A DNA stretch of 64,000 nt from Melioribacteraceae bacterium. GTDB taxonomy: Bacteria > Bacteroidota > Ignavibacteria > Ignavibacteriales > Melioribacteraceae. The DNA is taken from contig DAOSDY010000001.1 in assembly GCA_035362835.1 (NCBI GenBank), positions 1,612,001-1,676,000 of the forward strand, written 5' to 3'. Both the position numbers and the translations under genes were made by a program. Positions within the stretch are counted from its first letter, which is position 1, and each line of letters starts with the position of its first letter. The notes under the pieces were generated by a model. It did no database searches. It was not told where the DNA came from and saw only the letters and a list, made by a program, of their open reading frames with translations. Shown here in pieces: positions 43,678-52,099 of the stretch.

Positions 43678-44337
43678 ATGAAATCATATTCACTATTCAA
43701 GAAAGACTGGCAATCGGAACTTCGAACACGTTATGCGATTAATGCCCTTGCTATGTTTATACTTGTGACCATCAGTGTAATAATGTTCTCGATAGGCAGC
43801 GAAAAAATAACTTCATACCTTACCGGCGGTCTTCTATGGGTGGTAATCTTTTTCTCTGCAATGTCCGGATTATCACGTGCGTTCATTTCCGAGGAGGAGC
43901 GGGGCACAACCATGACTCTTCATTTGATCGCATCCCCATCAACAATTTTTTCAGGTAAATTGATTTTCAACCTGCTGCTTGTTTTCCTTATGAATTTTGC
44001 AATAACATTCCTCTTTCTGATTCTTTTCGAATCTTTTATTATTAAGAACTTTTTACTTTTTGCCGTCACTTTTTTTCTTGGGAATATTGGTATCGCAATT
44101 TCTTCTACAATAATCGCGGCCATTATTTCGAAGGCCTCTTCCAAAGGAACTCTCTACCCGGTCCTTTCCTTTCCAATTCTTCTTCCGTTGATTCTCACAC
44201 TTCTTGAGCTTACAAAATTTTCGATGGATGGAAATTCATTGAACGATTCTCTTGTTGAGATCCTCGTTCTTGTCTGCTATGATGTAATAATGCTTACGGC
44301 TTCCTATCTTTTATTCGATTTTATCTGGAAAGAGTGA
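43678..44337 (+). CDS. ccmB: Haem-exporter permease CcmB-like
   Basis: The 219-residue protein has six transmembrane helices and the CcmB plan: an N-terminal cytoplasmic stretch FKKDWQSELRTRYAINAL, then LWVVIFFSAMSGLSRAFISE and RGTTMTLHLIASPSTIFSGK. The length matches the family. It is the permease partner of the preceding ATPase in the haem-export step of c-type cytochrome maturation. The CXXCH haem protein at 19814-20251 would be one client type. The gap to lgt has a promoter-like sequence. Confidence 0.85.
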   Translation: MKSYSLFKKDWQSELRTRYAINALAMFILVTISVIMFSIGSEKITSYLTGGLLWVVIFFSAMSGLSRAFISEEERGTTMTLHLIASPSTIFSGKLIFNLLLVFLMNFAITFLFLILFESFIIKNFLLFAVTFFLGNIGIAISSTIIAAIISKASSKGTLYPVLSFPILLPLILTLLELTKFSMDGNSLNDSLVEILVLVCYDVIMLTASYLLFDFIWKE

Positions 44338-44357
44338 TTTTTTACTGATTTTGGCCG

Positions 44358-44388
44358 TTGTTAAATACCCCTTCAATTACTAAATTTA
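44358..44388 (+). promoter_or_regulatory. Predicted Bacteroidetes-type promoter for lgt
   Basis: TTG at 44358-44360, 20 bases, then TAAATTTA at 44381-44388, which matches TAnnTTTG at seven of eight positions. The start codon of lgt is about 35-40 bases further on. The same 20-base spacing is seen upstream of aspS. Confidence 0.45.
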
Positions 44389-44422
44389 GCCAGGGTTTAG
44401 TTAATTATTCAAAAAATTCAGG

Positions 44423-45211
44423 TTGCCTGTGATCTATTGGGATGTCAGTCCGGACATTTTTTCTATAGGCCCCTTCGTAATCCGCTGGTATGGTCTTTTA
44501 TTTGCGTTTTCATTTATAATCGGTTATCAGATTTTTTATGTGATATTCAAAAAAGAATCCCGACCGGATGCTATTTTGAATGATCTGATCTGGTATATGA
44601 TTCTTGGAACCGTCCTCGGTGCACGCCTGGGTCACTGTTTTTTCTACAATCCTGCCTATTATCTCGCCAACCCGCTCGAAATTCTGCAGGTGTGGAAGGG
44701 AGGTTTGGCAAGTCATGGCGCAGCACTTGGTATTCTGCTGGCAATATACATTTTTGTAAGAAAGCACAAAGAATTCTCATACCTCTGGATACTCGACAGA
44801 ATTGTAATAACTGTAGCGCTGGGCGGATTTTTTATCAGAATGGGAAATCTGTTCAATTCGGAAATTATCGGTAAACCAACCGACCTGCCCTGGGCATTTG
44901 TTTTTCCTGCAGTAGATGGTGTGCCGCGTCATCCTGCCCAGTTTTATGAAGCGCTTGCATACCTTGCAATTTTCTTTTTCCTCCTCTTTTACTATTTCAA
45001 AAAATCGGGAATATTTAAAAACGGACTGCTTCTCGGATGGTTCCTCATTTCAGTTTTTGCATTCCGGTTCCTGGTTGAATTTGTAAAAGAAGATCAGACT
45101 TATTTTGAAAAGGGCTGGCTTTTAAATATGGGTCAGCTGCTCAGTATCCCTTTCATAATTCTGGGAGTTTATCTTGTCTTTCATAAGGACAAAAAGATTT
45201 TAAAACTATAA
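44423..45211 (+). CDS. lgt: Prolipoprotein diacylglyceryl transferase
   Basis: Lgt adds diacylglycerol to the lipobox cysteine of lipoproteins in the inner membrane. The 262-residue protein has about seven transmembrane helices and the family motifs: the N-terminal GPFVIRWYGLLFAFSFIIGY, GGLASHGAALGI with the conserved His, and FFIRMGNLFNSEIIGKPTD. The start is a TTG at 44423 or a GTG at 44429; an AGG site fits the second better. It lies upstream of a TolB-like lipoprotein gene, one of its likely substrates, as is BamD. Confidence 0.93.
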   Translation: MPVIYWDVSPDIFSIGPFVIRWYGLLFAFSFIIGYQIFYVIFKKESRPDAILNDLIWYMILGTVLGARLGHCFFYNPAYYLANPLEILQVWKGGLASHGAALGILLAIYIFVRKHKEFSYLWILDRIVITVALGGFFIRMGNLFNSEIIGKPTDLPWAFVFPAVDGVPRHPAQFYEALAYLAIFFFLLFYYFKKSGIFKNGLLLGWFLISVFAFRFLVEFVKEDQTYFEKGWLLNMGQLLSIPFIILGVYLVFHKDKKILKL

Positions 45212-45230
45212 ATGGAAAGCGACTTAATTA

Positions 45231-46355
45231 ATGATTAGAAAAATATACATCTTCCTTATCGCGGTTCTAATAATTACTATCTCATATTCATTTACCGGCT
45301 GTATCAAATCCGAATCTTACGATCCTTCAAAAGACACATTGCGTTATGAAGGGGAAGTTCACATTAGAAATATCCGTCAGCTTACTTTCGGCGGAAACAA
45401 TGCCGAGGCGTACTGGAGTTTTGATGATAAACTGCTGGTCTTTCAGAGCGACTGGGATAAGATAAATCCGCAAGGCTGCGATCAGATTTTCATAATGAAT
45501 GCCGATGGGTCCGATCTTACCGGCGGAAATAAATATCAGCTCGCTTCAACCGGAAAAGGACGAACTACGTGCAGCTATTTTTTAAGTGACGGAAGAATAA
45601 TTTACGCTTCTACACACGAAGCCGATGCCAAATGCCCGGAAACCGTTATGTTCTCCGGCGGAAGGTATGTCTGGCCGATTTATAATTCGTATGATGTTTA
45701 TGTTGCTAATGCTGATGGTTCTAATCCCGAATTACTTATCGGCGGTGAAAGTTATGATGCTGAAGCTACTGTATCACCTGACGGACGATATATTATTTTT
45801 ACTTCCACACGTTCCGGCGATCTGGAATTATGGCGTTATGATATTCAAACCAAAGAGTATTTGCAGTTAACCAATGAACTTGGTTACGACGGCGGCGCTT
45901 TCTTCTCACGCGATTCTAAATATATTGTCTGGCGTGCGAGCAGACCTGAAGGCGAAGATGCAGAAAATTATAAAAAACTTCTTGCCGAGGGTTTAGTAGA
46001 ACCGAAAGAGCTTAATATTTTTGTCGCTGATATTGATGGTAAAAATGCACGACAGGTTACAGAATTACCCGGAGCAAACTGGGCGCCTTTTTTCCACCCG
46101 GATGGCAAAAAAGTGCTCTTCTGTTCAAATCATCATTCACTCAACGAAGGCGGCAGACGCTTCGATATCTTTATGATTAATATTGACGGAACCGGGTTAA
46201 AACAAATAACCAACTCGGGAATATTCGATGCTTTCCCGATGTTCTCTTACGACGGTAAAAAGCTCGTCTTCTGTTCAAACAGAAATGCAGAAAGAAAACC
46301 CTCAAGGGACACAAACATTTTTATTGCTGACTGGGTTGAAGAACCCGAAAAATAA
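45231..46355 (+). CDS. TolB-like (PD40) beta-propeller lipoprotein
   Basis: The 374-residue protein has a lipobox SFTGC near residue 24. The body is a series of PD40 blades with SPDGRYIIFTS-type cores: WSFDDKLLVFQS, EATVSPDGRYIIFTSTRSGD, FFSRDSKYIVWRAS, FFHPDGKKVLFCSNHHS and FSYDGKKLVFCSNRN. This is the TolB/Tol-Pal type of propeller, but the N-terminal TolB domain was not recognised. It is probably periplasmic, anchored to a membrane. The next gene begins 9 bases later. The exact partner is unknown. Confidence 0.75.
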   Translation: MIRKIYIFLIAVLIITISYSFTGCIKSESYDPSKDTLRYEGEVHIRNIRQLTFGGNNAEAYWSFDDKLLVFQSDWDKINPQGCDQIFIMNADGSDLTGGNKYQLASTGKGRTTCSYFLSDGRIIYASTHEADAKCPETVMFSGGRYVWPIYNSYDVYVANADGSNPELLIGGESYDAEATVSPDGRYIIFTSTRSGDLELWRYDIQTKEYLQLTNELGYDGGAFFSRDSKYIVWRASRPEGEDAENYKKLLAEGLVEPKELNIFVADIDGKNARQVTELPGANWAPFFHPDGKKVLFCSNHHSLNEGGRRFDIFMINIDGTGLKQITNSGIFDAFPMFSYDGKKLVFCSNRNAERKPSRDTNIFIADWVEEPEK

Positions 46356-46364
46356 TTTAATACT

Positions 46365-46790
46365 ATGACAGAAAAAGAATTCTCCCAGAAGTGGATTGAA
46401 AAGATTAAGGCGGAGCTTAAGAACTTTCCGGATGATTTTGTTCATTCCGATAAGTACGAGGAGATATCTCTTCCCGGGAAAATTCTTTTTCTAAATCCGC
46501 CTTTATTCGGAAGCTATCAGCTTTCAGATGAGGCAGGCGATACTTTCTACTCCACGGACGATATGTTCCGGGCAAAATATGTCTATTACGCAAACAGGGT
46601 TAAACCTGCCCTGGTTAAGATTCCAGCAGATCAGCTTCAGACATATGAAGCGGTGCGCGACTACGAAAGATACCTCGACGGATTCCTGAAAGAGATGGAA
46701 AAAGATTTTAAGCAGATCTTCCAGAAGACGAAAGGATTTAAAATAATCTCTTCGCAGATTTTCAGTTCATTAAATCTTACCAGAACCTAA
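46365..46790 (+). CDS. Small conserved-looking protein of unknown function
   Basis: I do not recognise this 141-residue protein. It is cytoplasmic by composition (no signal or transmembrane segment), with an acidic N-terminal half and a helical C-terminal half (YERYLDGFLKEMEKDFKQIF). It lies between the TolB-like gene (9 bases) and the rRNA methyltransferase gene (1 base), so it is part of the same operon. No catalytic motif is seen. It might be specific to this lineage. Confidence 0.6.
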   Translation: MTEKEFSQKWIEKIKAELKNFPDDFVHSDKYEEISLPGKILFLNPPLFGSYQLSDEAGDTFYSTDDMFRAKYVYYANRVKPALVKIPADQLQTYEAVRDYERYLDGFLKEMEKDFKQIFQKTKGFKIISSQIFSSLNLTRT

Positions 46791-46791
46791 G

Positions 46792-48216
46792 GTGATTCAT
46801 CTCGGTGATAATATCAGTTCCTACATCACTACTCATTTCGGAACAGACTATCTTAAAAATTATCTCGAATTTATTAACAGCGGTCATAATACATATCTCC
46901 GTTTTTCATCTAAATTATCCCGGGATAAAATTCTTGAGCGACTGAGCGGATACAATGTTCAGCTTGAACCTGTAAAAAACGTCGCTAATGCTTTTATAAT
47001 AACTGGCGGGCAGTCTGTTGCCGGTAAGACGCTCGATTTTATTTTAGGCGCTTACTATATCCAGAGTCTCTCTTCAATGATCCCCGCGTTAGTCCTGAAT
47101 CCTGCACCCGGTGATAAAGTTCTCGATCTGTGCGCCGCACCCGGTTCTAAAACCACCCAGCTTGCCGACATGATGGGCAACAGGGGTACCCTGATTGCAA
47201 ATGAAATTTCGCTGGAGAGATTAAAAAGCCTCGTTTTCAACATCGATAAAATGAATCTTGTTAATGTCGGCGTACTTCAGGGGAAAGGGGAGCTGCTTAG
47301 TAAAATATATCAGAATTATTTTGATAAAATTCTCGTGGACGCACCCTGCAGCGCATTAGGAATACTTCAGAAGAAAAATGAAGTGAGCGGCTGGTGGAAT
47401 GAGAAAAAAGCATCCGGACTTGCGGAAATACAATTTAAACTTCTCTTGAGCGCGATAAAGTCGTGCAAAGTCGGAGGTGAAATTCTCTATTCAACCTGCA
47501 CCCTTGCTCTCGAAGAGAATGAACTGGTTCTGGATAAAATACTGAAGAAGTATCCGGTAGAACTTTTGGATATAGAACTGCCTGTAAAAAGCCGCGAAGC
47601 TTTTACTTATTACAAGGATCAGACTCTTGATAAGTCGATAAGTAAAGCACGAAGGATTGTACCGTGGGAGATCGGCTCGGAAGGATTTTTTGTAGCTAAA
47701 CTTCGAAAAATTGGAGAGATAGAAAAATCATCCGAGATTATTAACAGGAAGAAAAATAGTTTTGTGAACTCCCGGAATCTTCAGATAAGAAAATTGCTTG
47801 ATCTTCTTTGCGAATATTTCGGAATTGAGAGCAAACACTTTGAACAATACAAATTCCTGATTAAAAACGGTGATATTTATTTTGCGGATGAAGGACTGGA
47901 AATAGAAAATCCGGAAATATTTATTCGCGTCGGTTCTAAACTCGGACTGATTGATAAAAAGCAGTTTATTCAACTTCATACTCTAGCTGCTCAAACTTTT
48001 GGAATTAATTTCACCAGAAACGTAGTTGAGTTTAATGATATTAAAGACCTGGAAATTTATCTTAACGGTGGAACGATAAAGAGAGAATTTGGAACGACGG
48101 GACAGAAAATTGTTAAATGGGATAACATGATTATCGGCACAGCTTCATTATCCAAAGACGGATTGAAGAGTCAGTTCCCGCGGGCTTTACGAACACAGGA
48201 AATTATTATCAAGTAG
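46792..48216 (+). CDS. RsmB/RsmF-type rRNA cytosine-C5 methyltransferase
   Basis: The 474-residue protein has the SAM-binding motif LDLCAAPGSKTTQLADMMG, the DAPCSALGIL motif and the catalytic Cys in YSTCTLALEENE of the NOP2/RsmB/RsmF family, which methylates cytosine in rRNA (m5C). The N-terminal part carries short RNA-binding segments, and a C-terminal extension (about 310-474) resembles the RsmF-type PUA-like domain. That makes RsmF more likely than RsmB. The start is GTG. It is the last gene of the 37339-48216 run; no terminator was seen right after it. Confidence 0.85.
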   Translation: MIHLGDNISSYITTHFGTDYLKNYLEFINSGHNTYLRFSSKLSRDKILERLSGYNVQLEPVKNVANAFIITGGQSVAGKTLDFILGAYYIQSLSSMIPALVLNPAPGDKVLDLCAAPGSKTTQLADMMGNRGTLIANEISLERLKSLVFNIDKMNLVNVGVLQGKGELLSKIYQNYFDKILVDAPCSALGILQKKNEVSGWWNEKKASGLAEIQFKLLLSAIKSCKVGGEILYSTCTLALEENELVLDKILKKYPVELLDIELPVKSREAFTYYKDQTLDKSISKARRIVPWEIGSEGFFVAKLRKIGEIEKSSEIINRKKNSFVNSRNLQIRKLLDLLCEYFGIESKHFEQYKFLIKNGDIYFADEGLEIENPEIFIRVGSKLGLIDKKQFIQLHTLAAQTFGINFTRNVVEFNDIKDLEIYLNGGTIKREFGTTGQKIVKWDNMIIGTASLSKDGLKSQFPRALRTQEIIIK

Positions 48217-48503
48217 TTACTGCTTAAAACCATCCGCTTCTTATTCAAAAAATTATAATCGCAAAATCTGTGACTTATTATCTTTTTTGAAATGATACTG
48301 ACCGGATGATTTCCTTAATAAACTGTTGCTATTCCAGGTCGAATTATTTACCATAAGTACGGAATCAAAAAAATTTCTCTCCTAAATAAAAATTATGTGT
48401 TAAAGTAGATACTGCAGTTCGACAGATAAATTTTTTAATTAAGTAAAAATCTACTCTTGTAAGAGGTATCGAATAATTTAGAAACCTTATTTAGGAGGGC
48501 AAA

Positions 48504-50018
48504 ATGAGTTCTGATATTCTTCTTAAAAATTGCATTGCCAGACTTTCTATTTACCCGATTGTACTATTATTCCTTTTCCAAATTTCTATTGCCGGTCAGG
48601 GTTTTTCTTCAAATCTTAAAATCAATCATTTGACCCAGGGTGATCAGAATACAGATGGGGGAAATTCTATTGTTGTAAACGGCAATAATGTCTATGTCTT
48701 ATGGCAGGATCTTAATACTACATTTTCTTCTTATATATCAAAATCAACGGACGGAGGGACAAGCTTTGGTAACGGGATTAAGATTGGAGGAAATGATCCG
48801 CATCTGTTCGGTGCCATGGCAGCTAATAATTCCGGCACTCTTTTCACTGTATGGAGCGGAGTTGTTAATGATAATCTGACAGGCGTTTATTTTTCCAGAT
48901 CAACCGATCAGGCAGCAACGTTCAGCTCTCCTGTTACGATTTCATCCGACGGTTTCATTTCTCAGATAGCTGTTAATGGCGACAATGTTTATGTCTGTTT
49001 CTTCAGACCGAAAGCCGATAATAAAACGGGTCTCTTCTTTGCAAGATCTACAAATGGAGGGGCGAATTTCGAAACTCCCTATGAAGTTACAGATGCAGTA
49101 ATCGGAAGCAACTCGGTTAAATTTGATTCACCTAATTCGATATCCGTTGATGCACAGGGTAATATATTCTGTATATGGAATGATGGCAGAAGAGGCGGAA
49201 GCGGTACTGATATATACTATGCGAAATCTACAAATAACGGTGTAAGTTTCGGCCAGAACAAAATGGTAAACAGCGTATCTGGCAGTGTTGATAAAAAACG
49301 GACAGCTCCAAGCATTTCGGCTTACGGTTCGAATCTTTATGTCGTCTGGAGAGAGGAGGACGATAATAACGGAAGCAACCGGAAAATCTACTTTAAAAAA
49401 TCTACCGACGGCGGATCAACTTTCAGTACGGAATATGAAATCGCTTCCAACGGATTCGGATCCCCGTCCATGAATGTTAGCAGTAAAGGCGAGATTTATA
49501 TTGCATATCCTAATTATTCCGGGGATAAGAACGGCATCTTCTGTACCAAATCCATTGATGGCGGAGTTTCATTCCCTAAAACTTCATTTGTAAACAGCAC
49601 AAACGCGGATTCCAAAAATCCATCTCTCTTTGTGGATGCAAACGATATGATTTATTCTGTCTGGTCTGATAATAGAAGCAGCAACGATGGAGTCTATTTC
49701 TCGAAAGGAACAGTTACAATTACCGGCCTGGATGAAAAGCAGGATGTTATACCTGCTCAATTCCGATTGTCGCAGAATTATCCTAATCCGTTCAATCCTT
49801 CGACGGTGATTAGAGTATCGATCCCTGTTACTCAAACAGCGTCATTAAAAATATACGATTTTCTCGGAAGGGAGATTGCAACATTAATAAACGGGAGAAT
49901 TGAACCGGGCAATTACGAGATTGAATTTGAATCAGGAGAACTTTCAAGCGGTATCTATTTATATCGGCTGCAAACCGAAAGTTTTTCCCAAACAAGGAAG
50001 ATGATAATTATTAAATGA
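48504..50018 (+). CDS. Secreted sialidase-like (BNR repeat) protein with T9SS sorting domain
   Basis: The 504-residue protein has an N-terminal signal peptide (about 1-32) and six Asp-box/BNR-like repeats: SKSTDGGTSFG, SRSTDQAATFS, ARSTNGGANFE, AKSTNNGVSFG, KKSTDGGSTFS and TKSIDGGVSFP. These form a sialidase-like propeller, but the catalytic Arg triad was not identified, so it may bind rather than cut glycans. The C-terminal 85 residues are a type A T9SS sorting domain: LSQNYPNPFNPSTVIRVSIP, then a Gly-Arg-Glu turn and an SGIYLYRLQ strand, ending KMIIIK. An AGGAGGG ribosome site precedes the ATG. It would be exported across the outer membrane via T9SS. Confidence 0.85.
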   Translation: MSSDILLKNCIARLSIYPIVLLFLFQISIAGQGFSSNLKINHLTQGDQNTDGGNSIVVNGNNVYVLWQDLNTTFSSYISKSTDGGTSFGNGIKIGGNDPHLFGAMAANNSGTLFTVWSGVVNDNLTGVYFSRSTDQAATFSSPVTISSDGFISQIAVNGDNVYVCFFRPKADNKTGLFFARSTNGGANFETPYEVTDAVIGSNSVKFDSPNSISVDAQGNIFCIWNDGRRGGSGTDIYYAKSTNNGVSFGQNKMVNSVSGSVDKKRTAPSISAYGSNLYVVWREEDDNNGSNRKIYFKKSTDGGSTFSTEYEIASNGFGSPSMNVSSKGEIYIAYPNYSGDKNGIFCTKSIDGGVSFPKTSFVNSTNADSKNPSLFVDANDMIYSVWSDNRSSNDGVYFSKGTVTITGLDEKQDVIPAQFRLSQNYPNPFNPSTVIRVSIPVTQTASLKIYDFLGREIATLINGRIEPGNYEIEFESGELSSGIYLYRLQTESFSQTRKMIIIK

Positions 50019-50043
50019 AAAAAGCGGCTCGCATAGAGCCGCT
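50018..50043 (-). terminator. Intrinsic terminator of glnA
   Basis: Arms AGCGGCTC (50023-50030) and GAGCCGCT (50036-50043) with a 5-base loop. On the minus strand the stem is followed by a run of T (the A-run at 50018-50023 on the plus strand), which fits glnA. It also lies at the end of the T9SS gene on the plus strand. Confidence 0.75.
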
Positions 50044-50062
50044 CTTATATTTAAACAGGTTA

Positions 50063-51490
50063 TTATACATCAAAGTACATTTCGAATTCGTAGGGATGAG
50101 GCCTCAACGCCATCGGCTTGATCTCTTTTTCAACTTTATAATTTATCCACGCACGGATAACATCCTCTGTAAACACATTCCCTTTAAGCAGGTACTCATG
50201 ATCTTCGGCAAGTGCTTTCAATGCCTGGGCTAGCGATTCGGGTGTTGACGGAACATCCTTCAGTTCTTCGGGGGACATATCGTAGATATCCTTTTCGAGC
50301 GGTTCACCCGGATCGATACGGTTCATAATTCCATCCAGACCCGCCATCATAATTGCCGAAAACGCGAGATACGGATTGGCAGCAGGATCCGGGCAGCGGA
50401 ATTCCACTCTCTTAGACTTTGGAGAATTTGAATACATCGGAATTCTTATGGAAGCGCTCCGGTTTCTTTGAGAGTAAGCGAGATTCACGGGTGCTTCGAA
50501 TCCGGGTACAAGCCGCTTATAGGAATTTGTAATTGGATTTGTAAAAGCGAGTAGCGAAGGTGCATGTTTTAATAATCCGCCGATAAAGTAGAGCGCCATA
50601 TCGCTCAGTCCTGCATATCCGCCCCCTGCAAAGAGAGGTTTGCCTTTCAACCACAAACTTGTATGAACATGCATTCCGCTTCCGTTATCACCGAAGATCG
50701 GCTTGGGCATATACGTAACGGTTTTGCCGCGCTTCTTTGCCGTGTTTTTAATTACATATTTAAACATCAGCAATTGGTCAGCCGCGCGAAGAAGCGGTTT
50801 AAACTTCATATCGATCTCACACTGTCCGCCGCTTGCAACCTCGTGATGCTGGGCTTCTATCTCAATTCCCATATTGATAAGGTTCATAACCATTTCATTA
50901 CGGAGATCCATCAGTTGGTCTGTCGGGGGAACCGGGAAATATCCTTCTTTAAAACGGGGTTTATATCCGAGGTTCGGATTCTCCTCGCGGCCGGAATTCC
51001 ATTTACCTTCAATTGAATCGACTGTGTAGAATGAAAAATTAGGTCCGGAATCGAAACGGACATCATCGAATACGAAGAACTCTGCCTCGGGACCGAAATA
51101 GGATGTATCTGCCAGCCCGGTTGATTTCAGATATGCTTCTGCTTTCTGCGCGATGTTGCGAGGACAGCGGTCGTACTTTTCTCTGGTTGCCGGTTCGTAT
51201 ACATCGCATATTAATGATACTGTAGGTGCTTCGATGAACGGATCGAAAAACATAGTTTCGGAATCCGGAATGAGAAGCATATCGCTTTCGTGAATGCTTT
51301 TCCATCCGCGGATTGAAGATCCGTCGAACCCGAATCCGTCTTCAAATGAATCGGCTTTCAATTCTCCTGCCGGAACGGTAAAGTGCTGCCACTGTCCCGG
51401 GAAGTCCATGAACTTGAAATCGACGAACTGAATTTTGTTACTCTTAATGTATGAGAGAATTTCCTGAATCTTTGATGCAGATTTACCCAT
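50063..51490 (-). CDS. glnA: Glutamine synthetase, type I
   Basis: This enzyme assimilates ammonium into glutamine. The 475-residue protein has the catalytic-core segments DGSSIRGW, PEAEFFVFDD, NGSGMHVHTSLW and the C-terminal HPYEFEMYFDV. The segment KDIYDMSPEEL near the C-terminus matches the adenylylation-site region NLYDLPPEE of GSI-beta enzymes, so adenylylation of that Tyr is possible. The start is the ATG at 51490 with a GGAG site just upstream; the frame is open further upstream. It lies 13 bases after the lrp-type gene on the same strand, so the two form an operon. Confidence 0.96.
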   Translation of the reverse strand: MGKSASKIQEILSYIKSNKIQFVDFKFMDFPGQWQHFTVPAGELKADSFEDGFGFDGSSIRGWKSIHESDMLLIPDSETMFFDPFIEAPTVSLICDVYEPATREKYDRCPRNIAQKAEAYLKSTGLADTSYFGPEAEFFVFDDVRFDSGPNFSFYTVDSIEGKWNSGREENPNLGYKPRFKEGYFPVPPTDQLMDLRNEMVMNLINMGIEIEAQHHEVASGGQCEIDMKFKPLLRAADQLLMFKYVIKNTAKKRGKTVTYMPKPIFGDNGSGMHVHTSLWLKGKPLFAGGGYAGLSDMALYFIGGLLKHAPSLLAFTNPITNSYKRLVPGFEAPVNLAYSQRNRSASIRIPMYSNSPKSKRVEFRCPDPAANPYLAFSAIMMAGLDGIMNRIDPGEPLEKDIYDMSPEELKDVPSTPESLAQALKALAEDHEYLLKGNVFTEDVIRAWINYKVEKEIKPMALRPHPYEFEMYFDV

Positions 51491-51503
51491 AGTTTCTCCT
51501 GAG

Positions 51504-51950
51504 TTATATGTTAATGTTTGTGGTCTCTTTAATTGTTGAAAGTACAAAATTTGTAACGGTCCGGTTTACACCCGGCCAGGATTGTATCTTACTTAAAAGC
51601 TGTTCGAGAGATTTTGTATCCTTAACCAGCGCTTTCATAATATGCGAGCCTTCGCCGAGTATAGCGTGGCATTCAAGTATCTCGGGAGTTTTTTTTACGT
51701 GATCGGTCAGCTTTTCGTAATTCTTTGAGGAGTCCATTATCACAACTATGAAAGCCATTATATCGAGGTTGAATTTGTGACGGTCGAGCTTTGTGTAATA
51801 TCCCTCGATAATTCCGTTCTCTTCCAGCTTTCTGAGCCGTTCGCTCAGCGAGGGAAGTGAGAGGCCAGCAGCGTCGGCAAGTTCATTCCGCTTAGTCCTT
51901 CCGTTTTCCTGCAGCTTTTTCAGTATAATTAAATCTAAGCTATCCAGCAT
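51504..51950 (-). CDS. Lrp/AsnC-family transcriptional regulator
   Basis: The 148-residue protein has the N-terminal helix-turn-helix (LKKLQENGRTKRNELADAAG and LSLPSLSERLRKLEENGII) and the C-terminal RAM effector domain (ILGEGSHIMKALVKDTKSLE). Lrp/AsnC proteins bind amino acids and act as leucine- or asparagine-responsive regulators. It is the first gene of the operon with glnA, so it probably senses an amino acid or nitrogen signal and controls glnA (inference). The gap on its 5' side is shared with the M28 peptidase gene on the plus strand. Confidence 0.9.
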   Translation of the reverse strand: MLDSLDLIILKKLQENGRTKRNELADAAGLSLPSLSERLRKLEENGIIEGYYTKLDRHKFNLDIMAFIVVIMDSSKNYEKLTDHVKKTPEILECHAILGEGSHIMKALVKDTKSLEQLLSKIQSWPGVNRTVTNFVLSTIKETTNINI

Positions 51951-52099
51951 ATATTTTCTTAATTATTTAGGTAATTATATTTAATTGACTGAAAAAATAA
52001 GGTATATAGAAATAATAAACAAATAAAAAAAGTTCTTCTTTTATTGCATTGCCGTAACCGGTTTCTTTTTTAGATTAGTATTCAAGATTTGGAGGGCTT

